NCBI GenBank assembly: GCA_010015745.1
Contig: ML978185.1
Coordinates: 124,001-188,000, forward strand
Reading direction: 5' to 3'
From: Setomelanomma holmii
Taxonomy: Eukaryota > Ascomycota > Dothideomycetes > Pleosporales > Phaeosphaeriaceae
Length of the DNA: 64,000 nucleotides
Shown one piece after another: positions 34,292-45,977 of the stretch. How positions within the stretch are numbered: the first letter of the stretch is position 1; every line of letters starts with the position of its first letter. Made by a program: the position numbers and the translations under genes. The notes beneath the pieces were generated by a model, which worked only from the letters and a program-made list of their open reading frames with translations, was not told the DNA's origin and did no database searches.

Positions 34292-36413
34292 GTCGAAGGC
34301 GGGACGTTATGGAAGTAGATGTATGTACAAGGAGGAGCGATGAAAGTACAAAATAAGATATGTATGAATATGGGTGGGAACGCTAATGATGCTAAAGGTA
34401 TGAATATCGACAATGAAATAGCGCATAGAGTCTTTTAAAACATCTTCTAACGCGCGTCAACAGCAAATGTCGTGAATGCAGGGTCCAACTGATGTCACAC
34501 AGTGATCACTTTTGGTTGGGGTTCAAACCGGTTGCGGGATCGCGCGGCGCCAACAAGCAACCGCGATGGTGGCGCTAGGTCATTTAAATAGAGGAGCCAA
34601 TCACAGTCTAGCATATGGCACCCTTCCGCCGTTGACTCCCTCGGCAGCACCCCAGGATCGATGCCACGCACACTGTGCTCGTGGTGTCCGTTCTGAAACC
34701 CACAGGGTGACGGACAAGTTGGAATATCAAAGGTAATTGGATAGATGTGGTTTTGGATTTGTCGTGGAAATAAGAAGAAAGCATGTTATGACCGCGACAC
34801 ACCAGCACCATTAAGGGCAGCTGTTCGTTGACGAGAGCTGATCGTGAACTAGCTGCTTGAATGTGCCACGAGTAGCCCTGGTCGCTGGTGTTGTGCTCAA
34901 GGAGAATGACCGACGTGGAGTCAAGCCATGGCAGTTAACAGACTCGCCCAAGCATGTGAATGCAGGAAATCGAGGCTACTGTCCTCTTCGCTAATCCCTA
35001 AGAAAGATTGCATATGGTTTTGATAATCTGAGTGTTAGCCTTAGCAGTAGCGTCCCACATGTTAGTTATTCTGGCTTCGAGATTCGTCTTGGCCTCTTGA
35101 CCTGAATGAGCTGGATCAGATAACCACCAGATGCGAAACGAGAAGATTTGGACCTGACGTCCAGCACGGAAAAAGGGCGTTGCGAATGCGGCTCGCCGAA
35201 AGGCTGGATAGTGTCCGAACACTGACACTGCGATACTACGAAGGTGGCGAGCAAGAGATACCTAGATTTTTGTGGCAGACGATGATCAAGACCGTGATAA
35301 GAAGAAAAGAAAATTTGAATTATGAGTCCTTACAGTGGGCCGACAAACGGGAGTTCCTGGCTATATTCTTGGGACTCCTTGTCTTATCGGGAAATTTCCA
35401 AGATTCCTCTCAGGTACCGTACCCGCAATCATTCTCGGAAAAAAATCCGAGTGGACTCCATCATGACGATGAACCCAGATATGCTTAAAGGTATCGCAAC
35501 ATCCGGGCAAATGATTTCGCGTGGAATTGGTGATAACTGTGTCCATGCTTAATTATGGTTTTTGTGGTCAGGAGAGGCGAAGTGAGGTCGGGTTCAGGAG
35601 CACGAAGTACAAACAAGATTAGCTCGCTTACGTCATGCCTCGGCACCACTTTCCTCGACTTCGTAAGTGGGAAACGACTCTCCTGTTCTTCACGCACACA
35701 CCGTCGCCTATCAGCACTTTGCACAGTCGCACATTCGCACACATCGCAGTATCGAAATCGCGAGAGTTGTGTTCACAAGTTTGAACGCTCACGACCGGAT
35801 CCAACATGTTATGTCCCGCCAGCGTGCTCGCCTTCTGACATTCACGGGATCCTGGTGATGCTGGAGCTCCAGTTTAGTGCATTAGGCTTCGCGACCTGGG
35901 TGGTCTACTATATGCATTCCATGCTTTGATCAGATTGTCTCGTAAGCTCCGACAAAGCTTCTCGTGCGGCTCAACAGCCAACCGGCATCGCGATTATTGT
36001 GGTATACGCAGTCATTCTGTACCGCCTGCCTGTACGAAGTACCATTCCTCCGACCACTACAAGCAATGAACCCACGTGGCGACAAGACTGCCATTTTTCT
36101 TTTGCATAACATCAAAGCGCACTCTTTGGACTTAAAAAGTAATCTTTGGGCCTTTCCAGCTCGTCCATCATACCGTGTTTGCATGCCGTTCTATGTCATC
36201 TTCCCCCTTCTACGCGCCCTTTCACCACAATCACGATTTCACGTTATGACAAAACAGTTTTGCCGCTGCTCAGCTGGAGGGCGATCGCCTTGGCTACGTA
36301 TCTATGCTGTCCTCATCACGCTAAACTGCATTTACAGGAGCCGATCAAGCTGCCCCGTTCTCCTTCAGGCCATCGTCGACCGCAACCGCCAATTCCTTCG
36401 TTTGTTCTAGTAT
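34292..36413. other. Long gene-poor stretch
   Basis: About 2.1 kb. The first few hundred bases should be the GH64 promoter. Open frames near 35180-35490 and 35960-36470 exist but lack ATG-initiated conserved sequence or splice structure. I see no repeat or RNA gene. Confidence 0.45.
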
Positions 36414-37542
36414 CTAGGTGTTCATCGCAACCTCTTCTCCCGTCGCGATCGCAAGGCCTTTCAGAGCCTTGACCGCGCAGAGCAACTCGTCTACGTTTTC
36501 GTCGATAACGTCCTCAATACCCTTGTCATCCGATTCTTCTTCGAATTGATACTTCGCTCGCATAAGGATATCATCTCTGGTGGCGCCGCGGTGTCGAGGC
36601 ACACTGGTGAATTTATGGGCATTAGCTTCCCTCCAGGCATGCCAGCTCGCGGCGCGAGCGCTATCGCTTTGGGCTCGCTTGCTCCGTCGGCATACAGGGT
36701 CATAAGCATCAAACTTGGTGTCTTCCTCCTTGAATTCGCCTCGTTCGTTAATCTGTGCCATGCCCTTGGCGAGCTTTAGCTCTGTGAGCTTTCATGCGCT
36801 ATCCTTGTTGACGGCTGCAGCTTGTGCAAGATTTATCTCAGCTTGCTGTAGACGTTTTCCCTGTTCTTGCAAGATGTTAGGGGTATTAGAACCAGTCTCA
36901 AAAGCTTGCTGAGCTATGGTAAGTGCGTTGTCGGTCAGGTCAACGTCGAGAAGTTTGATGCGCCGAAACTCCCGTTTGGTATTTGCGGTGGACTCCTCGT
37001 CGATGAATGATGTGGCATCAGCTAGCAGCATTTTCTCTGCTGAAATTACGACGAGTTCCGTTTGCGCAGTGCGTGTATGAATCTGTGGCGTTGGGGATTG
37101 TCGCCGTGGCGGTAACGAAGCAAGTGCGTCATCGAAACTGTTTGCACGGTCCGACTTGTCGTTTGGAGTCAGAGGCAGCGGCTTTGTGAGTAGGCTGGCG
37201 TCGAAGAACACGTTCTAAACGGGAGATTGCCTATCCTGATGTATTCCGCCAGCTTCGTGCACAAAACAGCCATAAGGATTCTCGAAAATGCCACCGACCC
37301 ACGCGATACGAGCGGTCGGTCGGGCAGTCCGAAACACTTCACCCGTTGGGCGAGGGCTTTCGTTGGCCGACGTAGTGCACGAGTACACCGAGCTTCCAGC
37401 GTCGACCTTCAGTGTGGTCGACGCTCATTTGCGAATGGAGGAAGCCAGCTACATCTGAGGACACTGAGGCACTACCCTCACTTGCGCGCTTTGACTTCTT
37501 ACTTCTTCCGATAAGCTTTCTGAAAGTACCCTTCTTCTTCAT
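36414..37542 (-). pseudogene. Sec9/SNAP-25-like SNARE pseudogene
   Basis: Relic of a Qbc-SNARE like Sec9, which drives fusion of secretory vesicles with the plasma membrane. The N-terminus starts at ATG 37542 (MKKKGTFRKLIGRSKKSKR). The frame then shifts by about 37339, and an in-frame TAG lies just before NVFFDASLL. The first SNARE helix is recognisable (LTDNALTIAQQAFETGSNT ... LQQAEINLAQAAAVNKDSA) and is interrupted by TGA at about 36789..36791. The same frame then resumes with KLTELKLAKGM. The RAKYQFEEESDDKGIED linker follows, but the second SNARE helix stops early (AIATGEEVAMNT, stop at 36414). A functional Sec9 should exist elsewhere in the genome. Confidence 0.75.
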
Positions 37543-37807
37543 GGCGAACTCTGTTTGCTCGGCTTGAAGTTGACGAAATTGATGCTGGTTGTTGTTGGAC
37601 CCGTATCGTAAGTCTTCTTCGGGTCGGTCTTCATAAAATATTCGTAAGGGTGCGCCCTTCTGAAAGTCTTGACACTGTAAGACAACAAGGTGAGGCGCAG
37701 CGTTCACCAAGTACAGCGCATTGCGGGTGCGATGCCATGTGCTTCGAGTTCACGCACTTGATTCGGGTCCTGTCTACTTTGCCAGAGTCCGCTGAGGTTA
37801 CAATAAG

Positions 37808-38557
37808 ATGCTCGGGATCAATTGCACCTCGGACGAGCTCGACCGCATTTGCAGATGGCGCAACAACGTCCCCAGCAGCGACAAATTGGAGGATGCGACA
37901 AGTACTCAAGCCATCACGACTCAGCTGTATAAAGACTGGTTAGATTGGGTCGAACAAGATGCTTTGGCTTGGCTACGCAAAATTGATAAGTGTGAGCGGC
38001 GCTTTCGCTCAGCGGGCTTCGACTACCATCGAATCCCATTCCAACTACGGCACTCTTCGACGATGCTCCACGGCTCTAAGATCGATCAAGGTGTATTGAA
38101 CCGCTTGTCCCAAATCCTCGAATCGAACTCTTCATGCCGCAACTAGGTCTTTTTCGTGCCCTGGATCGAGATCATGGACACTGGGGTCGCTGTGATGGAG
38201 TTCCTCCATGAAAAGAAACCATTTTCAGATGACTTAGATTACCTCCGTACTATACACCGCAACATTGAGCTAGCGCTATGGAAACTACACAAGGTCGAAC
38301 GAACTCTCGAGGCTAGCCTTCGCTGGCTCGAGGAAGCTGTTGCTGGAGTAAGTCAGCGCTCCGACCTCGATGGAGTCGACGCATTGGCTTCGAAGTATAG
38401 TCGCGAAGGAAGCTTGCTTAGGATCTGGCTGCAAACGTTCCCGGAAGCGGAGGCTTTGACAAAGTCGAAAGGCCGTTTCATCGAATGGTATGTCGAAATA
38501 CTGCTAGACGTAGAACGATCAGTATTGGAGCGCGATGGTGGGAGCAGCCGCTCGTAA
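37808..38557 (+). pseudogene. Unknown-family gene with one in-frame TAG
   Basis: ATG 37808 opens a frame (MLGINCTSDELDRICRW) that runs 250 codons to 38557 with a single TAG at 38144..38146. The parts before (ERRFRSAGFDYHRIPFQL) and after (MEFLHEKKPFSDDLDYL, SLLRIWLQTFPEAEAL) are in the same frame and similarly helical. The layout resembles the intact gene just downstream: helical, an R-x-AG-x3-YH element, and a late W-hydrophobic-LPE/FPE element. That suggests tandem paralogues. TAG could derive from CAG or CAA. A short intron ending at this TAG is possible but I found no good donor. Function unknown. Confidence 0.55.
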
Positions 38558-38819
38558 GAGTAGTACGACCACGCAGTGAGTGATTGCGGCATGATGATGC
38601 AGTGGCTCTGAGAGTCAGTGACTGCATTGTTAGAATCGGCCCGCCCACATTGACTTCATAGCCTGGACCCAGTGAACGTACAGGGTCACCACCATCGTGG
38701 AAGCGTTCATCCACAATGCAGCGCCTACAGTCTACAAAAGTGTTCCAATCCTTCTCTCCAGACATCACACACATCAACCAGAATAACCAGAAACAGCAAC
38801 CTCAATCACAAGAATCACC

Positions 38820-39560
38820 ATGTGCCAGAAGTGTACCCCTTTCTACCTGGCTGAAGCACCCCAGGAAATGCAAGACGCCATAGCCCATCTGAATACCCTC
38901 AGCCGCGCCATCGACGAGGCTTCACGACTATGTATCAAGATCGAAGATGGCTATCGCGAGGCAGGTGTGGTCTATCATTGCACCCAGCTCTCAGCTCGAT
39001 GGCCGGCCAACTTTCCCCAGTCGAAGTTAGACAAGCTCAAAGAAACCTTTGACATCTCCAGCTTGGCTGGCTACGATGCGATCTTCAACCCGCTACACAA
39101 TATCTTCAGCTCTATTGTGGAGCTCCGCGCGACTTATCTTCGATTCGGAGGTACTCCTGAGCAAATGTGCGAACGTGCGAAGAAGCTTGAAGATACGTTC
39201 AAAGTCCTATCTGTACAGCTAAATGGCATCCGCACCGCTATGGAGCTCCGAATTGACGATGCTGATGCGCTCTTCGAATTAAGTCGTGCCATGTACGAGA
39301 CTGACGATTGGGGTGTGCGATGTGCGTGGCACGACCCGGCTGGCGACGATCCAGTCTTGAACCCTGTTCCTTTCCGTCTAGGTGAAGAATGGCGGTTGTT
39401 TCGAGCTTGGGTGGTTTCCTTGCCGGAGACAGCTACCGCCATTCTGGCGGGCCGAACACTAGATGAAGTCGCGTTGGGTATGTTGTATGCCGAAGACGAG
39501 GGATTCGAGGATGGAGATGACAGTCCTAAGCGACGAGGTGTGAGCTGGTTGAGCTTTTAA
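38820..39560 (+). CDS. Uncharacterised helical protein
   Basis: A complete 246-residue single-exon frame from ATG 38820, preceded by a CA-rich leader and the context CACCATGT, typical for fungal translation starts. It has no signal peptide or membrane segment. The predicted character is alpha-helical with an acidic C-terminus (EDEGFEDGDDSPKRRG). Elements shared with the interrupted gene at 37808 are YREAGVVYHCTQL and AWVVSLPETATAI. I recognise no known domain. The leader and intact length make it more credible as an expressed gene than its neighbour. Confidence 0.7.
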   Translation: MCQKCTPFYLAEAPQEMQDAIAHLNTLSRAIDEASRLCIKIEDGYREAGVVYHCTQLSARWPANFPQSKLDKLKETFDISSLAGYDAIFNPLHNIFSSIVELRATYLRFGGTPEQMCERAKKLEDTFKVLSVQLNGIRTAMELRIDDADALFELSRAMYETDDWGVRCAWHDPAGDDPVLNPVPFRLGEEWRLFRAWVVSLPETATAILAGRTLDEVALGMLYAEDEGFEDGDDSPKRRGVSWLSF

Positions 39561-42328
39561 GACTTTGAGGAGGAGATTTGCGCTGTAATGTATTCGGGAG
39601 ACACGGCTGGCGAATAAATCAATGACATCTTGAGTTATGTGTAGAAATGTATAGCCTATGTTCCTACTCAACAGACCAATATTAGCATGAATATCAGGCA
39701 TTACTCCATGTCACCCACACCGTTTGCTCATCATTTGAGTTTGGTTTACTTCTCCTGGTACTTACTTTGAGGTGAAGGCGAGTCACATAACGGCGTTTGC
39801 CACAAAATCCTAGATCAGAGCAAGTCTTCGGGATGAAATTTCACAAAGGGTTTAATGCAATGATTTCATTTCAAACACCCTCATTTGTCGTGATTATGTA
39901 CCCGATCGTGTCAAAAGCTCACACAAGACCGTAACGTATTTCTCGAGCAGTAATTGCTCCATATAATTGAAAGCGCCAGGAAGCACGAAGTGCCTTGAGT
40001 TGAGCTATCTCACGAGCTGAGTCAGTGCTAGATCAGCCAAAAGGTTCTAGATAGCGATCTTAGTGACGTGTACTCACTAGCGTTTAATCATCATTCGACT
40101 CAATCGAGGACAAGGGAAGTACATGCGAGCACAGCTCTATTCTATGACCTGTTCAAGATGTAATGATACAAAAACTTTCGATTAAATAAATAGAATGTTC
40201 TAGTCTTTGATGCAGCGTACCTATCTAAGCCCTCCAGTGTCGCCGTGGGCTGTGATCATCATTGTCACCATGCTCTTGCCGATCAAAAGGCATAGGATTG
40301 ATTTGGCCCAACCATCTTAAAGAGATTTCAGGACGTACTTACGCGTCAAGATCGTAACGTCTGTCGTTCTAAGTGTGCCCGTAACGGAATCTAACTTTGT
40401 GTCTGTCTGACTTTCCGAAATTCCATCGTCATGCTAGCAATTATGATCTGCCCACTGACAGATAAAATTCGCGTTGTGCTAGCAGAAATTACCTAAAATG
40501 GTAACGTACTTGATAAGCGAGTCGGACAGCTAATGCTAAGAAATTCTTAATTATCTTTCTTTCTTGGCAACTTCTCTAATACCAGGTTTATTCAGGTAAG
40601 TTCTTGTTTGTAGAAAAGCTGTAATTCTTAGCCTTTCTAGGAACTAAAAATTACCTGAATAAACCTGGTATTAGAGAAGTTACCAAGAAAGAAAGATAAT
40701 TAAGAATTTCTTAGCATTAGCTGTCCAACTCGCTTGTATGTCTGACTCGCTTATCAAGCATATTATCGCATTTTTGTTAAAGGCTGTCTCGTCTTGTCTT
40801 TAGCTCACAAACTACATCAACAATCATTGCATAGCAAATTGGAGCTACCCCGACTTCTCAAGTAGCGATCTCTTTGAGTCGTCCCAACGTTGGTCGTATT
40901 GCGCGTGGAGCGGGGCGCAAGACGCGGATGATGATGATCAGCCCAATCCATTCCCGGGTACGAGTCGGGATGCCGAAAAGCTGACTTCTAACTTATCCAC
41001 TGGTTCCTCGGCCCGTTGCATATGCGGTATCGTACTCATGTAAGATGCTGCAGCCTTAACAACAACAGTGGCCGTTGGACCACAGTCCGGGGACTGTATA
41101 TGCTGCGAGACAGGCATGGGTCGAACGTGCGAATCTACTCGCCAGGAAGAAGTGAGTCATGCCAGCATGCATACACTGCTTCATGTCGTGTACCGGCAGA
41201 TTTGCATGTTCTTCATTGGCTTGCACCTTCTGATGGGTGCATGGTAGTCATGGAATGCAGTGTTTCATGTATTGGTCATGCCACATCTTGGCAATGAGAG
41301 CATTGCGAGAAGAGTTTTCAGCTCATGGGCGTTGTTCAAGGCAATACGCGAGAGGTTACCTTGATTCAGGCAATCACGGGCGAACAACAATCTCGCAACA
41401 TGCGGCCTGGATGTACGACATCGCTCGGTGAGCGAATGCGTGACGCAGGTGACCACATGCCACGTCTTTCATGATCATCGAAGACTATGATTGGCGCGAG
41501 CTTTCACCACAGCTCGAGCAGCTGAAATGGGCGTTAGGCAAAAGTGGGCGATGAAGAGAATGTGACGACCAATCACGTACCACTGATAAGCACGATGCGG
41601 CTCAACTGCGATATCCAAGACGCGGAGAGGTGTTGTTCAGCGACAGTCGCGCCCTGCAAAATGGGACTCCAAGGAAGTGCAGCTGCATGGTCCCAACCAA
41701 GACCAGGGATTACTCCTGTGGCTTCAATTGGTGGCTTATAGCACCCGCGCCAATGCGCGTTCGGTACCTAATGATATCATCGTATCCGAACCGAGTGCTC
41801 CACCTTCGCAAAGGATCGTGAAAGAACGCACAATCTGGAGCTGATGGTTCTTGATTGACGCGCCGCCCTTACATGCATGTCAGCGGCACGCATCGCGTGG
41901 GGGCCACATACATGATATTAAATTCACGGACGGTATGCAAGATACGCATGTCAGCCTCGGTGATGCTAACGCTGAGCAATACCTACACAGCGTTCCGAGA
42001 ATATCCTCTTGTCGACTCGCAAGTGCTAACAGGTGTCGCATATGCCAGCTGTTGGCGTTGTTCTGACTCGAAGGGTGACAATGAAACTCAATTTACTTCT
42101 TTACCCCTGCAGGAAACATGATTGACCCGTATAATACCCTATATAATTTGTAAAGGCTACAGTTGTTACAACCCTTGGTAATGAGACAATGAGTTCAAGA
42201 ATATGATTATTCCGGATTGTCGAGTCGAGTAATACGTGGAAAACCGAGCGATTGCGAAGTGCTCTACCCATGTTCGAGAATTAATGTTTCGTTGACGATC
42301 ATGCGCAACACACTGAAACACCTATAGC
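39561..42328. other. Gene-free AT-rich stretch with a MITE
   Basis: About 2.8 kb without a supportable gene. Its one clear feature is the foldback element at 40509..40758. Open frames at 41000-42120 are short and mutually overlapping, with no domain. It separates the accessory genes to the left from the DUF6590/coiled-coil block to the right. Confidence 0.55.
40509..40758. mobile_element. Foldback MITE with long inverted arms
   Basis: A 250-bp non-coding element made of two long inverted arms, 40509..40599 and 40651..40758, around a loop of about 51 nt. The arms begin CTTGATAAGCGAGTC and end at the inner pair TTCAGGTAA/TTACCTGAA, with only a few mismatches. The right arm has about 16 extra bases that create a second AAGCGAGT copy. 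The left flank is TA, the right flank CA followed by TATT, so a Tc1/mariner-type TA target duplication is possible but not intact. The subterminal repeats match those beside the pogo-like element at 59.97 kb. Confidence 0.88.
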
Positions 42329-45216
42329 TCAACATCTTTCATGTCCATTATATGTGCCCTCCCTAAAGTACTTAAATAGCAATGATTGATGCTGTTTATG
42401 GATAGTCCCAACTTCCATGAGCTTGACATCATTTCGGATATCATAACTCCTACCATAGTTAATGTATATCTCGGCAGGCAAACTGTCCTTCTGGTGGTCG
42501 AGGAGCACCAAGCGCAGCGGGCGTTTCTCGATCATAACGACCGACGATGGACTTGGTAGTTCTTTGGTAGTATATACCACCCCGAAGTGGTCAGTTGCGA
42601 AATGTGTTGGAGTATATTTCATCGTGAGGTGTACGTGGAGAGCACTGATTGCATCAGTCACATCATTGGACATGGGTTCAACGGTCAGGGACATCAGCAT
42701 ACGAGAAATTGGAAGGAGGGCCATAGAACTTACGCGCATATACTAAACGCATCTCTGAACTTGACGACGACGAAGTATCGCCCTCGACTGTGATCCTCAT
42801 GGGTCAATGGCTGCGGACTAGGCTCTCTGGAAGAACGTGTCGGCGGGCGGAATATGGTGTCTATTGACCCTCGCCATATCAACTCGAATACCTGAGCGAA
42901 CGATGAGTGCCTGTCTACTAGAAACGCTACTAGCTTACTCTTCCAAGTGAAAAAAACTGCGGGTACTGCGACGGTTGTACACTTTCATAAACTTGTTGGT
43001 CAGCGGCATCTATTTGTGGATCTTATGGGAGCTTTACCAGACTGATACCACTGTGACTCTCCCCCAGGCTCTCCGCGATGCGTATGATGCCAATGTCGAT
43101 CCCATATATTGGTATCTGCGATTGTGTAAGAAATCAACTATTGACCCGGGGAAAATGAGAGACCTCACCAGGGCTAACCGTTCCATGGCTTTGATGATGA
43201 AAGTGGACACTGCGCTCGATTGCTGGCGGATCGATGCGGTCGTAACTAGGTGTTACTGGTCAGCTTCTGCAACTTATTTCTGCAACTGTCGTGAACCCAA
43301 AATAACACAGCAGTTGCCGTACACGATGGTGTCTAACATTGAACCAACACTCCAAAGGATCTGTAGGAATTTACCTACCTGACAAATGATGGAGTCGGGG
43401 GCAGAGAAGCTGCATCCTCTGATATCTCTTGAAGCCCAGTCGTATCCTGGTCCCACAAAACTTCGACGACTTCGTCGTCGTCCGTAAATCCGTTACAGTA
43501 ATACAGTTTCAGTGTAGGAGACCACATCCATTGTGAGTACCACGTCACATTACAAGTGGCTTTGCCAACAGTTGGGGAAGACTTGGCAATATCACATTTT
43601 GATTTTCCTGTGGAGTGCGTGGAAGTCTGCGCGTCCTCAGGCAGCAGCTCCTCCTTCTTCCATTCAGTGAAACCGATATCGGGTGTGGTACATGGAGCCA
43701 TCTCGCTTCTAACGGAATTCTGAGCGCTGTCTCGTCTTTGTGTTGTCTGCCCCAAAGTCTCTGTTGGGTAGACATTCAACATTGTATCACTTTGCTGATG
43801 CGAGGCCGCGTTCGCCTGAAGCGTCTGCGACGGATCTGAAGCTGGCGTACCTCGGGATTTCAGTATTGTGAAAGGATCTTTGAGCGACGATGTTGACGAG
43901 CAAGTACTGGCGGCTGAGGTTACATGAATATCAATAGATGACGGTTCATGTGATCGTTCGTCCTTAGGATCTAGCACAGAGTCATCGCTATGGCCTGCTC
44001 CAAAGGTAAGGTCTCGAACCAATCGGTGTGTGTGATGCTCGAATATGTTGTTGTGTCGATCTGCAGTAAGGCTCGTTGCCTCTAGGCGCTCCAGATGCTC
44101 ACTGATCTGATGCTTAACAATGGTTGTTTCAACAAGCGGAAGTTCTTGTCGTTTCGACACATCCACGAACCATAACAGCGATATACACTTTCGCCATCTA
44201 TTAAAATCGAGGTCCGTGTAGAAGTGAGTACCCAGATGTTGCTGAAGGATACCCATGTAGAGAAATTGCTCCAAGTGACTTTCTTCCAGACAGTCTAACA
44301 TCCATTGATGAATAGGAAACTGATCAGATACATAGTCCAACAAGTGAGCGGTCGATCCTTCCGAGTGGGCCCGCGACGAGATAGCAAGAACTTTGCGGTC
44401 ATGTCTTGGGTCGTCATCAACATCGGAGTGCGCTCGCAATGACATTGCTGCAACACAATCCTCAGGTGCCAGACTCGCCCTGAGGCGATGTATACGTACT
44501 TCACAAAATGCTATCTCTTCGAGAACGTCGCTAGATGACGACACAACGGAGTTGTCGACACCTCGTATCAACGAGTCACTATCATCTTCCAGCCAGTTCA
44601 TCGTTTCAAGATGCTCTTTGTGTATAGCACTAAGGTGACTTGACAGGCGACTGCGCTCTTCCATAGCGTGGTGGTATTGAGTTTCAATGGAGGCGGTTAT
44701 GGGATGTGATGCTGGGGCTGCTGGCAAAGAGATCTTTTCCAGATCTTCCGTAACATCATCCATAACTTGATCAGAGAGTAGCTGTTGCACGTCGTATTGG
44801 TATAGGTTGTCTTCCAGGTCTATCAAAGTCCACTCTAGAGCGCCAAAATCTCGCTCTACTTCGACGTGATCATCTTCCAGCTCGACCAGCTTGTGCCGTT
44901 CCCTTTCGACGATATCATAGGCCTCGAGGAGATCTGGAGGTAGAGGAGCCCGGATGTCGTTGAAGTAACGTAGGAGGATTTCCATCAAAGTAGCCTCGGC
45001 CTCTATAGTGCGATTGCGTTGCTGTCTAACTCGTTGCGCGGATGAAATGATCGCTTGGCGGTTGACTACTACATGCTCTCGGATCTCTGCTACCTCTGCT
45101 TGTTGATCTGAAAGGCTACCCAGTCTCGTTTGAAGCTTGTCAATCAACTGTTTGCGACCATCGGCGCCTGTGGTGAATCTGTCTCCGGGCATTGCTGCTG
45201 GTCTGGATGTAGACAT
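42329..45216 (-). CDS. Coiled-coil protein fused to a DUF6590 domain
   Basis: Best model: 43379..45216, 42939..42981, 42734..42891 and 42329..42644, giving 784 residues with phase kept throughout. The first exon (612 residues, ATG 45216) holds long coiled coils. A conserved block around FPIHQWMLDCLEESHLEQF is shared with the genes at 50.2 and 62.4 kb. It ends with the Trp/Tyr-rich element WMWSPTLKLYYCNGF, which otherwise starts DUF6590 proteins. The later exons give QFFSLGRVFELIWRG, RYFVVVKFRDAFSIC, GVVYTTKELPSPSS and YGRSYDIRNDVKLMEVGTI, a complete if divergent DUF6590 domain. The first intron (42982..43378, 397 nt) is long for this genome and may hide another exon. If it is wrong, two genes on one strand share this span. 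Function unknown. Confidence 0.65.
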
Positions 45217-45977
45217 GATGATTGCGTTGGCTTCACATATAACCAAGGTATTGAGGAGGTGTGACTGTTCTTAGAGCAGAGCCTTCTTGGAGGTTCGTGA
45301 CCGGCCGCGTTTCCACACCAGTGCAGCAGCTGGGACGGCAGCCATCAAGGCTGCATGTTGATCGATAGACAAGTTTTCGTGGTGTTGTATTGTTATTTGC
45401 AGAGCGTAACGTGGACGTGGCTATGTGGAGTGAGGTCAGATGTGCGTGTAAGTAGCTGGAATGCGTTGCTGGCGGTGTGTTACAGGCTTCGTGCGGCAGG
45501 GTGCAGCAAGGCTGGACGCGACATGAGACGCCAAAAGTGCAGGCATCGCACTACATATGCGCCCAGGGACACGGAGCGCATGGAGCACGAGCAAATAGCA
45601 CGCCGGGTAGACAAAGGCTGGATTCCCATCGGTATCAGTGTTCGACGCCTTCCCGATTGCTCGGAACAGACCGCAGCTGGCGTGGAGCGTCCCTTGGTTG
45701 CAGCGTTCGCACTTACGGAAAGGTGCCTCGGGATGAGCAATCATTCGCTGCCCTCCCACGCGCTCATGTAGCGCGCAGTCATCTATTCCGCTGTCTTCAT
45801 GTATGAGTCTGCTGCAGGTCTAAATGGCGGGGAAATTGGGCTGGGAGTGACGGCACATGCTAATCGCTCCTTACACCCTCTCGCAACTGCAGAGCCGCAT
45901 CATTGGAAGATAAAGGAGCATCATGCGCAGTGTTTGGCACAGCTCCAATATTCAACCACGCGCGGCGCTTTATCGTG
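45217..45977. promoter_or_regulatory. Divergent promoter region, pair 1
   Basis: 761 bp between the coiled-coil/DUF6590 fusion (minus) and a DUF6590 gene (plus). It must carry both promoters. I see no coding frame worth calling and no long sequence shared with the other two divergent intervals. Confidence 0.5.

Noticed and set aside
42975..43382. Plus-strand 135-codon frame
   Set aside because: Starts with TTG, lies over the intron of the opposite-strand fusion gene, and has no recognised domain.
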